A DNA stretch of 64,000 bases from Balanoglossus misakiensis (Eukaryota; Hemichordata), in NCBI GenBank assembly GCA_040954595.2, contig CM082576.2, positions 5,890,001-5,954,000 on the forward strand, given 5' to 3'. The notes below the pieces were generated by a model. It was given only the letters and a program-made list of their open reading frames with translations, did not search any database and was not told where the DNA came from. The stretch's first letter is position 1, and each line of letters opens with the position of its first letter. This document shows, piece after piece, positions 37,201-49,141 of this stretch. A program made the translations under genes and the position numbers.

Positions 37201-40200
37201 CGCCGGACTTCAAACGTCCGGTGATGCCCGAGGAATCTTTACTCTTAATAAGGTTATTGTGCTTTCGTTGAAGAGGATAATTCGAGTACTCTCAGATATG
37301 TTGAGGCGCTACGCGGAATATGATACATGAGGCGCGTAGTTTTTTTTTATACCAATGCGTCCCTTGGGTCATAATTCCATTAATAAAGTTAAGAACGGCA
37401 TTTAATTAGATTTACGCTATTAAAACCTTTGTGGCGCTGGCGACATCTTTCCACATCAATTTCATGATAGATCATGCAATTTGACTCACTTAGGGGTGTA
37501 TGTCTGCTTGTTCCTGCAATTCACACTACCTTATATAGGTTTTTGCTACTTAGGTGAGTGATAACAATCTCATACAGTCGACAATCTCAAGATGGCGGAT
37601 TTCTGCAATGTTTAAAATGCGAATTCATCCGATTTCAGTAAAACAAGTCAAGTCAACATATATCCATCGAGACTTCTCAACTCTCACGAGGTCCAATGAA
37701 CTATTGACATACATACCACAGGCACCGCAGTGGAGAGGGGTGTTCAAGTCCTCGATTATTAGAATTGCCTATTTAGTTTTAAAAGCTCACGGATTTATTG
37801 AATTGTGTGCATCATGTTACTGCGTCAATATTTTCCAGCAGCGATATAATTGTAAACGCACATATGGACCTATAATTCATAGTTCATAATTTGAGCGCAA
37901 TCATTTACGAGAATGTCGTCATCCCCTTTATTTGACACAACTACCAATATATTAATCACCTGACCACCTTTTGCAAAAATGGCCACGCGCTTCTTTTCAA
38001 TTTTTGGCTGTCTTATCACAGATGCTTATGGCAAAAATTATTATCCTATAGATATATATGCATGTATGATAAATGGGTTATTACACGAAATTTTATTGCT
38101 ATCGATAATCGGCTTTGCATTCAAGTGACAATATATCGACTCGTTGCTGTGCAACTCGTCAAAATCTGGTCACATCACTCAAACACAATGCCGTATCGAT
38201 CAAGCTTCGTGCATGCAATAATTCGTAATTGCACACCGTAAAATACAACTACTTTATGACACATTGGCGCCTAATCCCCACTAAGTATTCTTTTCCATGG
38301 GGTTTACCGCTGGAAACCCCGTCTCTTTTAGGGGTTTTGCCACGGGTGCGGTTGAATCAAGCATCAAACCCCTCTTTGACTCGAGCCATACATCTCAAAA
38401 TATTACGAGTCTCATTTTTATTAAAATGGTTAGTTTTTTCTTATACTCACACACCCATAGTATAGCCCTATATATAGGCCTGTGAATGGCGTTGTTCATT
38501 AACAGATTGGCATCTAGCTTAAGCCATTAAAAACTCTTGACTATCGTTTATAGCGTTGTTCAGGTTGCCCAGGAGATAGAATTAGTGTTTCTTGATGCAT
38601 AAACAGTCAATCCCACTCGAAAGCGAAATTGCAGCGGCAGTGTAAGTCGAACCAATTTCTATTTTAAGCAGGCTGGTAACAGAGTAGAAATAGTATCTAA
38701 TTCGAGGGTTTTTAGAGATGTTTACAAACGTCTTTTCATGCCGCTGACGACATGTGGACGGACTGTGCAAATACTTTTAAGTGCCGGTCTCTTCCCTTTG
38801 AAGTAGTCCATGTGGAAATCTTATCACGCAATCGTCTCGGAGGGCGAAGGGCGTGTAATGAAATATTCCGGTTTCCATCGAGAGAAACATGAGCAACAAG
38901 CTAGTCTGAGAACGTTCTTCCTTGCTTCGATAACTTTCCCTTGGATTAAAGAATTTGAGACAATATGTAGCGCGCAATACCACAGGAAAGTTCGAAACGT
39001 TTTTGAAGTTCACGGAAAGTTCCACAATTGCGGTGGGTGCCAAAGTCTTTAATATTACAGCGTTTGTAAGAGAAGCAACGCAGAAATCTACGAAATCAAC
39101 GTAATCCTTGGGTTATATATATCTTCGTATTCGAGTTTTACTTAATGTCCAGTATCGTTTTTATGTCGTAAGCTTGTGTGTATAACATTCCAGTAAAGTT
39201 AAACGTAATAGGGGCTATTTATAACGTATGACCATGCATGGACAATACAAACGCAACGCAATGTGTCTTCGTAGTAACCTTAAACCAAATGTCATTTTGC
39301 AGCGAATCAGGAAGCAAGATTATTCCAAAATTAATATTATTCAAGAATCATGCAAATTTAATAGACGACTTTCATGACCCCTATTTGACGTTACATCCTC
39401 GTACTTCCGTTGGTACGGTGTTGTCAACATTCAACATTTTGGGAAAAGAAGCGCGCAAAATGTAGCTTGAATAAGAGCCACTTTTGTAATTCAGTACATC
39501 ATTTATTGATGACAACTGCAATTATGGCATGTTTTGTAGAGGTTTTAGTCAACCTAATAGATTAATGGCAACAGAAATACGAGGATGTAAGGTCATGAAA
39601 ATGGCATATTAGTAACAGCATCCAGCCAAAATAGAACGCTCCAGTCACTCAATACAAGAGTACTCTCACCCGAATACGCGTCGACTGTATTGGGACTCCG
39701 AAGTACTCAAATAAGGCAAATGAGTGAACGAGTTATCGCCATAGGTTACAGCAGTAGGAGCCACCTGGAAGTGCGTCTTATCTCCCGGTGAACCTTTCAT
39801 TTTGCCTGTGTGCATTTACAGGAGAACACTCAGGTTTAAACTGAAGGAGTAATTTATGGCACTCAGGGTCAGATTCTTCGGAGCCGAAGATGAATGAACA
39901 GCGACTGAGGGAAGAGGGGCTGGGAATTGCGTTTTGTTGTTAATTGGATATGATGACCATAACAGTCCTGCCCGTCTGAGGGTGACGTGTGCGTCTCATG
40001 TTCAATACACGGTTTCCATGGCATCGGCTGTGATTCACGCGTTCAGTTTGAGGCATGATTATCTAAATAAAAGACGATGCTAGTCTGAGGATCCGGTAAT
40101 TTCAAAGGCCACCGCCGAGAGTTGTGTGCCTTGATTTGTCGCTCGGAAATTGGAAAAGTAAAATCCCATTAAACATCTAAGTGACCCCTCTCCGAGCTGC

Positions 40201-41657
40201 TGTCTTGTGAAAAATGATTGAAGGGATGTTCCAGTCGAGTGATTGATTGATTGGTCTCGTACAATAATCACCCTAAATCTGCGTGCTGGGTCATGTAAAT
40301 AATGCCAAACTCTTTATTAATACGGTTTCCAGACACTGAACCACGGGGACAATTGGTGTGTCGTTATCATGGCAGTAAGACGGACAAATAATTGGTGTGC
40401 TGTTGATGAATGCCTATCCACGCTAGTGGTACTTGACTATTCATGTGACGCGATGCCTCGTACATTGCCTGAGTGTATAACTACGGGTTGCGTGTAGATG
40501 CGTAACGTTGATAGGGTCGTTATGCATCGTTTTATTTACTTCATCCGTTATGGCTTATCCATCACCCTCTACACTGGCAGTTACTGCTATTTCGACTTAA
40601 GTAAGGCAACTTCAGTGGCGTTCCAATGTTCTGCGCTTAGGCAGAATGAACTGCAGTGTAACCATGAGTAGGTATTTTAGTACTTTTGTCGATTTCCGCC
40701 CCAAGGATATAAAATAAAATTTATGTGGATATTTACCGTGAGAGGGAACATCCCAGCTGTGCATTTTGAATGCCAAGTTTTGTATTTTTCTTGTCATGTG
40801 TCAGGCATATGCTCACGAAATTTAACACGATTCCGTAATTCATCCGCTATGAAAATGTAAAAAGAAAGGTCAGCCACTTTTCCCTGCTGCCTGGTATGGT
40901 TTCGGAGATTTAAGTCAGGCGGCCGGGGGCTGCGTGGGCTCCTTCCCGAGTGACGCAAGAACTAGATACCGTGACTCTTTAACACCATCTGAAAAGTTAC
41001 GATTGATTGAGAAGTCAAAGAAGTCATCCATTGAAGAACCCCCAAGGGTTGAGCAAAACCATTACTGCAAATGGTTGAATAATTAAAACGGCCTGTGATT
41101 CGAGTTGGGCGTCGGGGATCAGAGGGCGAAAATGATGAGGAATCCATAATGGTTATGGTGTACGGCCTCGTCCATTAATCAACCCGTCTGTTAAGAATGA
41201 AAACGTTATTGAGAAAAGTTTCAATGAATCCCTCGAGATATAATACCATCAATTCTCCTGGGGGATGCGTCTTGACAATTCTACGGAGACCAATTGGTAA
41301 AACTATACCATCTAACGGAGGCCATAACTACAAGTCTAGAAATCGTACCCTCAAGGTACGAAAGGAAATATAAGTTTAGACCTACACGCTAGAAAGTGTA
41401 TACCCTGTATCATATAGGTATTTTATGCCTTGTCGCGACTACAGAATACATTCAACTAAACATTTATGAAGACCCACATTAAACATTAAACGTGATGGTG
41501 TTCCTTAAGGTTAACAAGCACATATGGGTTCCCGTTAAAGGGATTCAGGCGATGTGATCAGTTTATTGCACCCCTAATTTCTGGCCCAGCACAAGAAATA
41601 TATGCTAACAGCTAATAAACCACAAATATGCGAACTCACAGGTTTGGCTGTAGACTA

Positions 41658-41717
41658 GTGCCCAGCCGTAGGTTTATACCGATTTCATTTCTCGAAGCGA
41701 AACCTACGGCTAGGCAC
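41658..41717. repeat. Inverted repeat with 18-bp arms (potential hairpin)
   Basis: GTGCCCAGCCGTAGGTTT at 41658-41675 pairs with AAACCTACGGCTAGGCAC at 41700-41717 with one mismatch, around a 24-base loop. It lies in globin intron 1, 0.9 kb downstream of exon 1 in transcript direction, so it would be transcribed. It could be the core of a small inverted-repeat element or a structured intronic RNA; I recognise no family. Confidence 0.85.
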
Positions 41718-41934
41718 GAGACTAAGTTCTTTACTAAACCATCTACTTTAGCATGACCGCCCTGTTCAGTTGTGCGACTGCAATTGGTGTTGAATCTTAT
41801 CGATCTAATAGATTGTCGAGAGCTCAATGTGAGTTGCTGTGCCATTTTTAGCACAAAACAAAACGTAAATACCATATGTCATGACTATTGCGTTAAATTG
41901 CTCTATTGGGAACTTGCCCTGCCTACCTATTCTA

Positions 41935-41945
41935 GGGGGGGGGGG
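41935..41945 (+). repeat. G11 homopolymer
   Basis: Eleven consecutive G in globin intron 1. Comparable runs of G13 occur at 59182-59194 and 62226-62238, and C10 at 45331-45340. Confidence 0.9.
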
Positions 41946-42625
41946 TGAAAATTGTTAGTGAAATTGCTTAAAATCTGATTTCACAACAATATATTGTTTA
42001 AAAACGACTTTCGAATTAATGCTTACAGAGCCACAAAAACTGAAGAAAGAAGTGATAATAAAAATGAAAAAAAAAACATGTATAGTATACCCTTTGTTAG
42101 CTTCCTTTAAATTGACTCTCAGGAAACGGTTTAACTGTGTATATATCGCTATTAAATTGATAGGAAATAATGCGCGCCTGCAGCAAAATCCAATCAGTGG
42201 AATATTTGGGATTACAAGCAAAAGCACGCTCGAGACGAATCTCCACGTAAAACCAATCTGTGTCCACAGACTGTTCTTACTTCGCGGGCTCAATCATCCA
42301 CGTTCTGGGATACGAGATACAGAATAACGTCATGGCCAGCAGCGGAACGTGTTGTACCATATGTGCACCGACATTCTACATTCACCGGCTGAATAGGGTC
42401 GATTAGCCTTCAACGAGTTGCCATCGTTTGATCGCATTCAAATGTGCATAGTTTCTGTTAAACACTGCATGGGAATTTAATTGCGTTGATCAGAATAAGA
42501 TTTTGGGGGGTAAAATTTCGCCTGCGAATTGTCTGTATCTGTACCATCTGGTGATGCCATAAAGCTTCAGCTCTAAAGAGATTATACGTACGCTGCATGT
42601 ATACGTACTTACACAAGCGACCTAC

Positions 42626-42813
42626 CTGATAAACATGGATTTCCCCGTGTTCTCCATATTCCTTGCTATGCCTTTCCACGACTTTGTTATCTGAAATCTC
42701 TGTCGGGTTGTCAGGGGGAGTCTCTTGTCCAGCGCTTCTGGTTTCTTTTTAGTGTAAGGGTCGGCGTCCTTACTCGCGGGCGAGTCTTGGTTTTTGGAAA
42801 CTGAGCAGCCCAT
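42626..42813 (-). CDS. Membrane-anchored globin (globin X/neuroglobin-like), exon 1 of 3
   Basis: First coding exon, residues 1-62 plus two bases of Arg63. The ATG is fixed by an in-frame TAA two codons upstream (TAA GTC AAC ATG). The protein starts MGCSVSK: Gly2 is a candidate N-myristoylation site and Cys3 an adjacent palmitoylation site, a membrane-anchoring signature described for globin X proteins. A linker of about 30 residues, rich in K, D and P, follows. Helix A then begins (LTTRQRFQITKSWKGIARN, Trp46 at A12) and helix B runs up to MFI(R). The exon ends ATCAG|GTAGGT. Joining it to exon 2 gives the uninterrupted motif MFIRLFSKNTELRRMF. Full product 234 residues, longer than most single-domain globins because of both tails. 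Subcellular placement at the plasma membrane is inference from the N-terminus. Confidence 0.94.
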
Positions 42814-43300
42814 GTTGACTTAGTTCTCTAGAGCATTGGCGAGAGCCGCGGAGGGTATTTGCGGCAGGAATGGGTCAAACACAGCACACACAGAGTTCGC
42901 CCCTTCTTCCCCTTGCGGAGGTCTCAGTTGTCAGAAATATCATCAAACACGTAAATGGGAGACCACTGTCGACAACCTGTCTCGGCAACCGCCAGTGATT
43001 TCGTAGTCAATCAATGAGGGAACATTCCAACGAGAAGGGTTCAACGTGTCCTCGGCTACGCTCGGCTCTCGAAGAGCGTCAACCAGCTGCACAGTTCTGT
43101 CGAAACGCGACTCTTGTATCCGTCTGAGAAAAAAAATACGGAGTTCGTTTCCGGGGTCTGTGTATATAATCTTGCCGAGGCCGGGTGTTGCTATGTCGCC
43201 TGTGGTTGCTCACGGTTGGTTTAGTTCTCAGTTTACCATTTGACGTCTACAAATTGCCAGCCCTTCGCTGAGACGGTCCAAGTTGACTAGCCAGAAGATT
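42814..43300 (-). promoter_or_regulatory. Presumed 5' flank and promoter region of the globin gene
   Basis: Sequence upstream of the globin ATG is somewhat more GC-rich than its surroundings and has CpG dinucleotides. No convincing TATA box was seen at a usual distance, and the transcription start cannot be placed. An open frame on the plus strand (43046-43243) shows no recognisable domain and is probably a composition effect. Assigning promoter function here rests only on position. Confidence 0.35.
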
Positions 43301-44323
43301 AACACTGCAACCCTGCACTATTATCGCATGTATACACCGTTCTTCGTGTTTTGTCTTGAAGGCCACGTAGACGGTTGCCCGTGGTAATACCAATCCCGAT
43401 TAAGTTCAGTTGCCTTGACGACGCATACGTTATTTTCGCCTGAAATGAGTACATAGAAAGACGCTGTTACAGGGCAGTGCGCTGTGAGGAATACCGAGTG
43501 TCTAACTGACTCTTAACTTGTAAAAAATCACAGGTACTTTGCTGAAAATGACACAAACGGCATTAAATGTTGTTAAATCGGTAAACGTTTCCTTCAGTGC
43601 TACAAACGATCCCCGAATCACTTCTTCTTATACCACAGGTGTGTACAAATGCCGATCTTATAGTATCGACCGCCAGCCGTATTGAACTCTACCTCTCAAT
43701 AGAACCCACGTTTGACACACCGATGCAAAATCTAAGAAATCGCTCTAGTTTTCACTCGGGGAGGGAAACGTGAACTGCTATGTGTAAACAGGAAAATTTA
43801 AGCTACTTGTGTTGCGTCGATCAGCTTACTGGACCCCCTAACCCACTACAAAAATTAAGGACGGTACCATGCATGCGCTTTCTGCCATCTCACCAAACTC
43901 TTCCCTAATTCTCCAAATAGTTTCTTGTGTATATTTACAGTCCGTGAAGATGGTTTGGGGTCAGGAAAGTGAATCTGCAACTCATGGACAGATTGAGTAA
44001 AATATGGTTGTGAAGCGACTATTCATCATTCCCATGCCTTAAATTTGTAACTGACTGGGCAAGTGATAGAACGTTCTTACCAGATTATAGCATAGTAGGA
44101 TGAAGTAGGAATATAAAATGATGGCTGCGCTTCACGTTAAAAGCACATTATTCACGATGCGTAACTATAGCAACCGACACAAATATCCCCCTAACGATCA
44201 CCGCGATTTTCTAGTGACGCCATGACTTGGTGGACGAGTGTGTGGCTAGATTTTCTGTTCGGTTCCGTTTTGTTCGTTCAGAAAACGGGCTAAATCGTGT
44301 CTTGTACGCACCAAGACGCTGTA

Positions 44324-45900
44324 ATGCCCAATTGTTGCGTTCCTGGCGAGTTTTGTCGATAGACTCTCTTAAGTTCTTGACCCATATTCACATACACTGA
44401 ATAGCGGAGCTGCCGTGGACATTGTAAAATTTAGTTATCATAGGTGTTCCGCGATAAATGTATCTCGCCTTGCCCAGGGGATCGGGATACCTCAAACTCT
44501 TGACAATGCGCACAGTCATATGGAAATTGAATTGATTGGGGCGTAGACGAGGAATACGATAGCGGGATTTTGTGTTGACATAATCTATATGACAAGGCGA
44601 GCTAAATGGTGCGTTGCTAAGGTAATGTGGACCGGGGAACGGGTTAAATTCCCGCGATGGTGCAAACCTATCGTTACTCGCAGTGATTTCAGTCGGCTTT
44701 CAAGCAAGGTTGAAGCCATTGTCATTGGAGCACTTCGAGTCATACATGTAACAAGAGTTTCATCCCTTTTATGCGACGTTCCAAAAATATACTCAAGTCA
44801 TTGTAAACCGGGAAGGATTCGTGATTAAAGTCAAGAGTCTATAACACGAAGCGATGCTTAGCCCATGGCACAAATTATTAATTGATAAGGCCCTACATGT
44901 TGTAAAAGCACGTACTAACGCCAGCTACGAGTGCTGTGCTTTTAACATTTTCTTGGGAAAGTTAGTGAATAATTTATAACATCTTTTATAGGGTTTTCAG
45001 TCTTTCATGTCAACTGGTGACAACGTACTTTTACTAGGACGTGTGGTGTATTGTCGATCACGAAAATATGTTGTTGCACTTTGATTTCAGCGCTCTATAT
45101 TAATCTTCCTTGTGGGCTAGCGTTTGTCCCAGATTCAATCAACAATTTTGTTTTTCCCCCACAATCTCCGATGCTTCTAAAAAAACAGGAAGTTGCCATG
45201 CATTGTCCTGTTAACACAATTTTGTGAAGACAGCGGGTATTAAATGAACTTCCAACTTCCCTTTTATATGTTCATGTTAACGAGTTGTCACTTTTAAAGA
45301 TCATCAAATGTGGAACGTTTTGTGTGAGGTCCCCCCCCCCGGAATTTTGAATGGAACACCCTCGCGAACCTCATAACCCACCACGAGACCTTATATTTCA
45401 TTTCTGATCGAGGTTAATAGTTTTTTTCAGATTGCATGTATAGGGGTGTGTACATGTGTTTCCTAAACTCTCTTTGAAATGATTTTGCCTTTAATAATAA
45501 TTTTAATATTGAATCACCTCATGCATTCGGTGGAACTCTTTATTGCCGGGTGCTCCTAGGCGTAAAAATCCGTGATTGACTACATCTCTAGTCGAACGGT
45601 AACTGTGGCGAGGTTTATACACTATACGATACGAGGCCGTCACACAGTCACATAGGTATAGCGCCAACGCCCTGATTCCTTCCTAAAGCAATTTCGTGTG
45701 AAGAGTGCCAACGCACGTCATCTGCCTTTTGCAAGTTTACTCGACCGTGACTTAGATGAACGTGTTTAATCTTTTCATATTGGCTTGATTTGTTCGCTTC
45801 ATCTTCACAAATAAAATGGCTATTTTGGTATCGGGTTCTAATTTCTTGCTGGAAAATGGGGCTTCCTGGAAACTACAACCGAGTTTGTGGCTCACACTTC
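44324..45900 (+). pseudogene. Possible traces of a THAP zinc-finger domain (very tentative)
   Basis: At 44324 an ATG reads MPNCCVPGEFCR then a TAG. THAP domains characteristically begin MPxxCCVPGC, so this resembles the start with a residue lost. At 45880-45900 the same strand reads RVCGSHF, close to the second zinc-ligand motif (R-V/I-C-x2-H-F), with a Trp 12 residues before the Cys. The two are 1.5 kb apart. The first segment lacks a clear donor before its stop, and the spacing to the Trp is shorter than usual. It may be a decayed THAP gene, two exons of a gene whose splicing I cannot resolve, or coincidence. Confidence 0.18.
45331..45340 (+). repeat. C10 homopolymer
   Basis: Ten consecutive C in intergenic DNA. 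Confidence 0.9.
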
Positions 45901-48608
45901 TTCCGCTCCGCCGAACGATCAGGTGAAAGAATTCGAAGGGCGCGAATCCTGAACTTGCACAAAGAACCTGTGCAATACTGGTTTATGTGAGCGGGCATAC
46001 GTGTAATTTCATTTTGTTCGCCGAAGTTCGAGCATTGTGGTACCACCGTTATAATTAGAGACGACCCTGACCCCAAAACCTGGTTCTACTTCCAGCTATT
46101 TTCGTCGGTGCTCGCAATCCATTTTCACCTTTGACCAGATCTGAACTGAAAATACGTGCTCCATGCGGTGTTTAGAAAAAAGGATGTTGAAAAATGCAAA
46201 TTAGCAAAACATTTCCATGAAACCGCTTGATGTATTTTAAGGCATTCATACCTCCTGGAGTTCACAATGCAGCAAGTCAAACCATTGCAATACAACGGTA
46301 TTTGTGAACATGAAATCAACACCTGACGGTAACTGAATATGATGGCAAGGACGTTGCAATTATTCAAAACACCAATCACAGTCCGTTCAGAAAATTTAAA
46401 CGGTGACAAAAATTGCGCAATTAACACTCAGTGCCACCTTTAAAAGTTAATTGTTTTGTCTGTATACTCATGCCCCAATAGCTCAAATGTAGCTGCTGTC
46501 TGGAGGCTGTTTTGTTGCAATTGTTGCATGTCCAAAGCCATTACCAAGACATTTCTGAAGATTTATTACTGTCATATACTAGGATAATTGAGTACTTAAC
46601 TGCGCATATCTTGCATTCATCAACTGACTTGGTCTGCCCAGGAGCGGTATTAACAGTTGATTGTGCAAGTAAAAAGCGAGTATACAGGTTTTTCTCTCCT
46701 TTTGAATTCAAGGAGTTCCGTCGAATGGAAGCAGGGCAATGCGACTTTTAATCTCTCTTTCCGTTTAAGGAAATAACCCTGTATTCGCATGCAGGCAGTG
46801 AGAGAACACGCGCCACGCTAAAAACAGACTGATCAACAACAGCTGAAGAGTGCTAACCGGGTCCTGATTAAAAGGTCGCCGGGTCTGGAACTTTACTGGC
46901 GCCCCGGGTAAGGCATCTAAGTATATTGCATTCGTACCTTTGGTTTCTCCAGTGGTACCTGTTTGAAATGGATACCTGCGATAACTCCTGTATGGTATGC
47001 CGGGTACTTCTGATTGAAGAAACCATTTAAAACGCCGGGGAATGCGCCCTCAGAACTGTTCCATTAAGTGGTCTGACACCCCTTTTCAAAGTCTTGAACA
47101 GCGCATTGTTCATGTGTAAATTGTGAGTAGAATGCAGCTAAGCTGCTCAGGTTTAACTAAACTTTTATGTTTTTGTTTATTCTGGCAGTTTCTCCGGTCC
47201 CTTAAATTCGCAATAAATTCTACCTTTTACCGAAAAGAAACGAGCCGTGTTGCTCCACCACTATTTACCTCCTGACAAGAAATGGCGAATTCCTTAGACG
47301 TTTTCATATGGATTCCGATTGTTGTGCTTCTTTCAATACATCTACGTACAGTGACTAGATCCATAATAATTCCTCAATATAATTTCTGGGACAATTGCAT
47401 TTTTTCATCGACCGCTTTTCAGCCTCGTTTGACCCTTAGTTAGACTTGCTCCAAGTCTATGGGCGCGCAAGTCACGGGATCGCTTTGGCTTGGTGGACGG
47501 TAACCGAAACCAGAAGCCCGGCCTCGAATTCGAAATTCTCAGCTCAGTAGCAGAAACTCGCTAAAAGCTAGCAAATACACGAAAAGTACTGGGAGTTATT
47601 GAGAAGACGAAAAATCACCAAGTGACTAGTGGGCTAGTTTAGGGCGTACTCTGTACTGCACTCACAACTGTGTCACACGAACACCCATTAATTTTCCGCA
47701 CTGCTACAACAGCCTCTGACTGACACACCTGACTTACTGAACTACAGGGTCAGTACCAGACGATGAGTTACAACCAACTTGGGGTTCATTCCAAGTCATA
47801 GAACCGGTTGGCGCTCGAATCCTATCGGCATTACCTTACACTAGGTCATATACAGGCGACCCCATAGATAATGCCTTGAAATCCCTTTCTAACTTAGGAG
47901 TCCACAATATGAGTCCACCTACATGTTCTGTCAATCATGACATACATGTAAGCATGTGCTTCACAGATAGACGCTCGCGCTTGATGCGGCCATACTCGTA
48001 TAGAGCCGGGTTTCCTTCATCGACACATTTCTGTCGCTTAAGTTCATCAAAATCAGACAAGACACAGCCATTCTAAAGAAGACTATACAGTTACCGGCCT
48101 ATAGAGAACAAATTTCACGGGGAATCTCGTGCGCAGCGCTTCAATTTGCAATTTTGTAAAATAATCCTAAATGGATTCTCAAGAACTTCCCACCCAACGC
48201 CCTCTATAGGTGCATGTACATGGTGGTTAGGCCCTTTAACTCGTTGATTTAAACATTTGCGTGATTGACCAACGTAAAGTCAGTCCAGCGTTGTTAAAGT
48301 TCGACTTTTTGACTTATTGTGGTCAGTTTTGAGCACCATTTCCTTCTGTTTGGTGGTTTCAAGATTTATCAAACGCCCATAACAAAACTTCAGAGGTTTT
48401 AATATCAACAAAGGTCTGTAGTAATACTTCTAACACGACACTTTCATTTTCTTTTGGGACTGATTAAAGAACTTGAAGCACGCGCGAAATCTGGGAAATT
48501 GCTGGAGAGAATGTTTCTGAAATATAGCAAAACACACAGGAGCAGTGGCACATTATTTGAGCGTTGATGTAGAGACGTTGTCAGACACGTCACACGCACC
48601 CTCTTTTC

Positions 48609-48652
48609 CCAATGATACTCCGCACCCTGCAACGTGCAGCGTGTATCATTGG
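48609..48652. repeat. Nested palindrome with CCAAT/ATTGG arms
   Basis: CCAATGATAC (48609-48618) and GTATCATTGG (48643-48652) are perfect 10-bp inverted arms 24 bases apart. Between them CTGCA-ACG-TGCAG (48627-48639) is a second perfect small hairpin. Both arms contain a CCAAT box. It could be a cruciform-forming or paired NF-Y-type site; no gene start was recognised next to it. Confidence 0.75.
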
Positions 48653-49120
48653 TTATTCAAGAATAGGCGGGAACAAGCAGTCGCCTTCACCTGGCGGGTA
48701 TTATGCAAATGTGCAGTGAGGAGGCTTCTCGTGATATGCCACAGTCAAATTCGGGAGGAATGTGTCGGCGTGTTAATTGCGAGACTACACAGCAGATCTC
48801 CAACGGCCCGCACCAGTTTCAATCAGTGCAATTAGCCGCACTATGTACCAAACCGAAGATCATTTCCTTTACACAGTACACCTTGCAACGCTGGCATTTC
48901 GCAAAACGATCGAGTCAATTTTGAACATGGATTTCCAATTTCCAATTCCCTCGGGGACGGTTGATATTTTACAGGCAAACTCTCACACCTTTTCATGAAT
49001 ACGTAGAAAGAATACGGCCGACGAATTACGAAGACCCAGTAATACACCTGATCGGTTAAAACCTATAAGGGATACATATTATACGATATAGGGAAATCAC
49101 GGCAGCGAACGACTTTCCAA

Positions 49121-49141
49121 TTTTTTTTTTTTCTTTTTTTT
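49121..49141 (+). repeat. Poly-T tract
   Basis: T12, one C, then T8. It is low-complexity; on the minus strand it reads as poly-A and could be the tail of a retroposed sequence, but no body was recognised. Confidence 0.8.

Larger units (their letters stand above)
26526..42625 (-). other. Globin intron 1 (16,100 bp, phase 2)
   Basis: Runs from the donor CAG|GTAGGT after exon 1 to the acceptor CCGCAG before exon 2. It splits an arginine codon AG|G, the same position and phase (B12.2) as intron 1 of vertebrate haemoglobin genes. The intron holds a (TG)n tract at 26970, a CRE palindrome at 31197, a pyrimidine-rich tract at 30280-30332, a diverged tandem duplication at 32457-32637, a (CAGA)n tract at 34216, X-box-like motifs at 32978 and 40012, a hairpin at 41658-41717 and a G11 run at 41935. 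Several open frames (for example 29286-29624 and 32589-33014, plus strand) have no recognisable domain. No nested gene could be supported. Confidence 0.92.
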
